DNA from: Nereocystis luetkeana
Taxonomy: Eukaryota; Sar; Phaeophyceae; Laminariales; Laminariaceae
Reading direction: 5' to 3'
DNA: 64,000 nt
Assembly (NCBI GenBank): GCA_031213475.1
Contig: JARUPZ010000023.1
Coordinates: 9,442,157 to 9,506,156 of the forward strand
The notes beneath the pieces are model-generated. The model was not told the DNA's origin, searched no databases, and saw nothing but the letters and a program-made list of their open reading frames with translations. The number at the start of each line of letters is the position of its first letter. Within the stretch, counting starts at the first letter, position 1. Positions 60,401-64,000 of this stretch are shown in pieces. Made by a program: the position numbers and the translations under genes.

Positions 60401-61528
60401 TATTAACAGTACGCGATTGAAGTACCACACACAGATTGCAAAGATGAGTTTCGACGAAATCCGCGATCTCACAGCTGTTATTAATTAATTTCATATTATT
60501 AATAGATACCTGGTACTCTATAGTAACCTGCCTGACGTGTGGACCTTCTGCAACTGCTGCACCCGCGTTTATAACATAGAGGTACTTGAGTTTTGGCTCG
60601 AACAGTCTTTCGAAGCAGTAATACTCATAGTAGTAGGTTTGATAATACAACCCCTTAAGCGACTGCACCCACGTCTACTGATGCAGGGGGGGCAGAACTA
60701 CTTTGAACCTATAGGGTTGACTCACTTTTTAACCCGTTCGTAGAGGTACATAACCGCTGCCGAGGGGCTTTGGAGTGCGCGGGGGCGCGCGTGTGTGTGC
60801 AGATTTGCGCGCTCGAAGGCGAGCACGAGAGTCGTCACTGCACGCGTGTCTTGACACCTTTTTCCTATGCAAAAATCGAGCCAACACTAATTCTAAGTTA
60901 CCCACCCCCCCCCCGAAAAAAAAAAACTGGGTGCAATGTAAAAAGGGGCTTGTTGTCCTCCGAAACATGGGGTGCGATCGAGTACAGTGCGAAACAGGAT
61001 AAGGGGTGCGTGGCGCCAGAGGAGATCGCTAGAGGCGTTACGCGTGCCTCGGCGGGTCGGGTCGGGTCGGGTGTGGGGTTGGGGTTACCGGGGGATTCTC
61101 CAGTTTTGTAGGATTTAAAGAAAAAGGCGGACTCAGGCCGAGGCGGCGGCGACGGCGGTGTTTTTTGGGACTTTTATATCTGCTGGCGTGAGACCAGCCG
61201 AGATAATTTCCAATACAAAGTGCTTGTCTCTCCTTTTTTTTTGTCTGCCACCGTAGCAAAGGCCTAGAGTTTTGTGTTCTGGCTTATCTCTTCCTCCTGC
61301 CTTGAGGTGTACACGCGTTTCTGAACGCTCCCTACTGATTCTACTACTACTGTTGCCTACCATCCTATCTTTTGCGGACACTTTGTACTCTTAACTACTG
61401 TCTTATGCCAACACGTTGTACTGTTAGTGCTACGAAGCATCCTGTGAGTACTACTTGCACCAGGTCATAATATAGCAATTATGATACATGTGCCGCTGAT
61501 GACGTGCCTAGGCGAGGTAGCGGGCACC

Positions 61529-61532
<4 letters not shown>

Positions 61533-61562
<30 letters not shown>

Positions 61563-61563
61563 C
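61533..61563 (+). repeat. (CTA)n microsatellite
   Basis: Ten CTA units, 100 bases before an R1 element. Confidence 0.9.
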
Positions 61564-61661
61564 AACCCAAAACCACCACACACTATAACTAACCCCACAA
61601 CTCTCAATGCTACTATTATAATACTTTTGCGGCAGTAGCACTGATACAGTACTACTGTTAC

Positions 61662-61772
61662 TATCACGGGGGACCATAGTTAATAGGACCAAATATTGTT
61701 TGTAAAAATGGTTAAATATATAGGCTTTTATGTATACCATAGGTCCTATTAACTATGGTCCCCCGTAATACT
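61662..61772. mobile_element. R1 inverted-repeat element
   Basis: TATCACGGGGGACCATAG start and CTATGGTCCCCCGTAATA end; very close to the 14753 copy. Confidence 0.88.
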
Positions 61773-62364
61773 ACGAACTGTTATACTATTAATACTAAAA
61801 AGTGGTGGACGGCCCCATTTCGAGTTACTGTTTGAAGGTGAGGGTGGGTGGGCCAACGACAGACCTTGTACACACCTTTTGAAAAATCAAGAACTAACTA
61901 CGGAACGCCCACAGAACACGGGCAAACCCGAAAGACAGATTTTCCGGGCACCTTTAGGAACGCTACAAATCACCCGATAGAGGGTCCACAGAAAGTATCA
62001 GGTACCAACTCTGCGCATCGCGTGGTTTTTGACGTTCCTAATGGTTCTTTTTAATCATGATATATATATAAGGCTATATAGGAGGCCGGTCTTTAGCCCA
62101 CCTCCCAATGAGAACTATTGGTGTGCAAATACTACAGACAACTGTACTGCTACTATTATTAATGGTGCAACTACTCCGGTACTATACTCCCTATTGCTAC
62201 TACTATTTAATATTACGAACTACTGCGGTTCTGCTACTACTACAGCGGTGTACAGTACTACCCCTACTTGTACAGTACTACTCCTACTTGTACAGTACTA
62301 CTCCTGCTACTACAGATTACCACTGAACTACTACTGCAGTACCATTACTACTCTTATTGGTACT

Positions 62365-62365
62365 A

Positions 62366-62405
<40 letters not shown>

Positions 62406-62424
62406 GCTACTACTACTACTACTG

Positions 62425-62481
<57 letters not shown>

Positions 62482-62503
62482 GTACTACTACTACTACTAC
62501 TAC
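62365..62503 (+). repeat. (CTA)n microsatellite with CTG interruptions
   Basis: About 45 CTA units with two CTG interruptions. The poly-Leu, poly-Thr and poly-Ser frames across it are artefacts. Upstream, 62140-62330 is rich in TACTACT-type sequence and drifts into the array. Confidence 0.92.
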
Positions 62504-63154
62504 CAAACTCGAGGCCAACAATTGAAAATTTACATTCGCAGTTAGATGGGGGCACTTGTGAAAAGGTGTTTTCCGATAATAGTCTACGACTGAACCGGGT
62601 AAGATATCGATCGACTACAAAAGAAAGCGCCGCACCGGATGAACAACCCCATTATTATCTAGGCGTGCATCGAAGAATTCTATTAATAGTGTCATAAACA
62701 CAAAGGAATGTTAATCCACAGCAACACTGGGTAAATAGTTTCTGCTCTGAGAGAGGGGAGACCCGTGATTCTCTTGACGGAATCCCCGCACAGGCGTGTG
62801 TGAGCGGCTCCTGAGCTAGATCTGGGAGCCCGCTGCAGAGGTAAGCACTCCAGCCAGTGTCGGACCGGCTGATTGTTGTTCAAGCTTCAGCTCTCAGGAC
62901 AATATATATGAAAAAATGGCGTTTAAGGCCAGTGTTGGTTGTCGGTCTTGTCTAGCAGGACAGGAGGAGGAGGAGGAGAAGGAGGAGAAGAGAAGTGATG
63001 AAGTGCAATGGACGAATGGGCGTGTGCACGGTCGATCGATCACTGAGCTCTCTAGTCTCAAGACCCCCAGCATGTGGTGAAAACGAAAACTCGAAAAAAA
63101 ACCTCGGCTGGACTCGAAGCGGTATTTCGGTTGTTTTTATTTTTTGTTTTTGAG

Positions 63155-63462
63155 CAATCACTTTTACTTGCCAGCCCAACTCGTAGGAGGTTTTACCCCC
63201 AGAGCGATCTTCTGGACAAGCCGTGGTCACAGGTGTCGTCCCTTTTCCCCCCGGTACGTGCCTTTATTTTTTGTCGCGCGTGGGGTTCAGCATTCCCATT
63301 GCTCGTCGATTTTTATCGAATGTAGCTAACTCACGCTCTCGCGGTTCCCGCTAATCATTTTTTTATGGAAGAAAAAGTCCCTACGAGCATGCACTCGGTG
63401 AGACTTGACCTCACGAAATTGATCTACTTGATAGACACGCGCACCACCTACCAAGCCACTGG
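63155..63462 (-). repeat. SINE-B, second copy
   Basis: Same core and tail as the 52840 copy but a single head. Its B-box has drifted (GAGGTCAAGTCTCACC), so promoter activity is doubtful. Confidence 0.82.
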
Positions 63463-63899
63463 GGACGCCGGCAGCGGTATGTAAACCCGAGAAACTGATC
63501 CAACGTAGTTTCACCTCATACTACTGAATCGGCTTTGGACATACCGCACTGCTTGTACTGCCGTAGCCTTTCGTACTGCTGCTGTGGCCTACTCACAACA
63601 GGCGACTACGATACCGATCAACGACTCTGTATAGACTGATGGCTACTTCTGGATAGCATACTAACTATTCTCAACACGACCCCTCGATAGAGGTAACAAT
63701 AGTCAAACTTGCTATTAATACATCCAACTACGAGTATTGGATCGGATTACCCAATAATAACTAGGTTCTAAGGTGCTTATGTGAAGGTATTACCTACTGA
63801 GCAATAGTGGCAAAAGATCGATCGATTTCCCAGCCAAGGGTATCTACCCTTGTAACAATCTCCCCCCCTCTGAACGGCGGGATCTTTGGTGTGTCGGTA

Positions 63900-63992
63900 C
63901 CGTATACGGCCAAGGGTGAGATAGCTCCGCGGTCTATGTTGCCCAGCACCATGGTTTCGATGCTGGGTTCAATTCCCGGGTTGCGACGCTTT
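63900..63992 (+). other. tRNA-like Pol III promoter sequence
   Basis: An A-box-like TAGCTCCGCGGT, a B-box-like GGGTTCAATTCCC with a 5-bp T-arm-like stem, and a T run right after GTTGCGACGC. I could not fold a convincing acceptor stem, so this may be a third tRNA-derived SINE head or a decayed tRNA rather than a gene. Confidence 0.3.
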
Positions 63993-64000
63993 TTTTTTTT

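Overview
The window is nuclear DNA from a repeat-rich eukaryote. No bacterial operon, rRNA or CRISPR structure is visible. Coding sequence is split by GT-AG introns of about 0.3 to 4.9 kb, and most of the remaining DNA is dispersed repeats, homopolymers and minisatellites. A photosynthetic stramenopile, possibly brown-alga-like, is my best guess. It rests on an N-terminal presequence at 54003-53650 that looks like a signal peptide followed by Phe (the heterokont plastid-targeting pattern) and on a non-metazoan DIX-type domain. It is inference, not proof.

Five genes could be assembled by joining exons whose reading phase agrees at every junction. (1) The 3' part of a PRP39-like U1 snRNP factor, + strand, 520-7921, with a poly-Gln tail. 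(2) A DIX-like domain protein, - strand, 16186-11573, six exons, first exon not found. (3) A TatD-family metal-dependent hydrolase, + strand, 20573-33061, seven exons, with all metal-ligand motifs present. (4) A small membrane protein with two tandem DUF2061 domains, - strand, 42635-39395, four exons. (5) PUS10 tRNA pseudouridine synthase, + strand, 55746-59074, three exons. A sixth is the first exon of a probable plastid-targeted protein at 54003-53650 (-). The genes are independent housekeeping loci and form no shared pathway.

Layout: 1-8 kb PRP39-like gene with repeat-filled introns; 8-11.5 kb and 16-20.5 kb repeats; 11.5-16.2 kb DIX gene; 20.5-33.1 kb TatD gene whose introns hold a 1.6 kb TA-flanked inverted-repeat element and many small repeats; 33.1-39.4 kb repeats and a degenerate minisatellite; 39.4-42.6 kb DUF2061 gene; 42.6-53.6 kb dense small inverted-repeat elements and SINEs; 53.6-59.1 kb presequence exon and PUS10; 59.1-64 kb repeats.

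The repeat families I could define by eye are: R1, about 108 bp, long terminal inverted repeats beginning TTACGGGGG with TA flanks; R2, about 100 bp, inverted ends built on GGGACTGCAG and GGGGACAAA; R3, about 540 bp, non-palindromic, running into a poly-C tract; R4, about 75 bp, also running into poly-C; R5, about 85 bp, palindromic, built on ACCACTCTG and CCTTACATTTCC; and two tRNA-headed SINE families, A and B, sharing one central core. Two short motifs, TACCAGGTAC/GTACCTGGTA and TACTGCTGTA/TACAGCAGTA, recur across the whole window. Nested insertions give a partial order of activity. Protein assignments come from remembered family motifs, without database searches.
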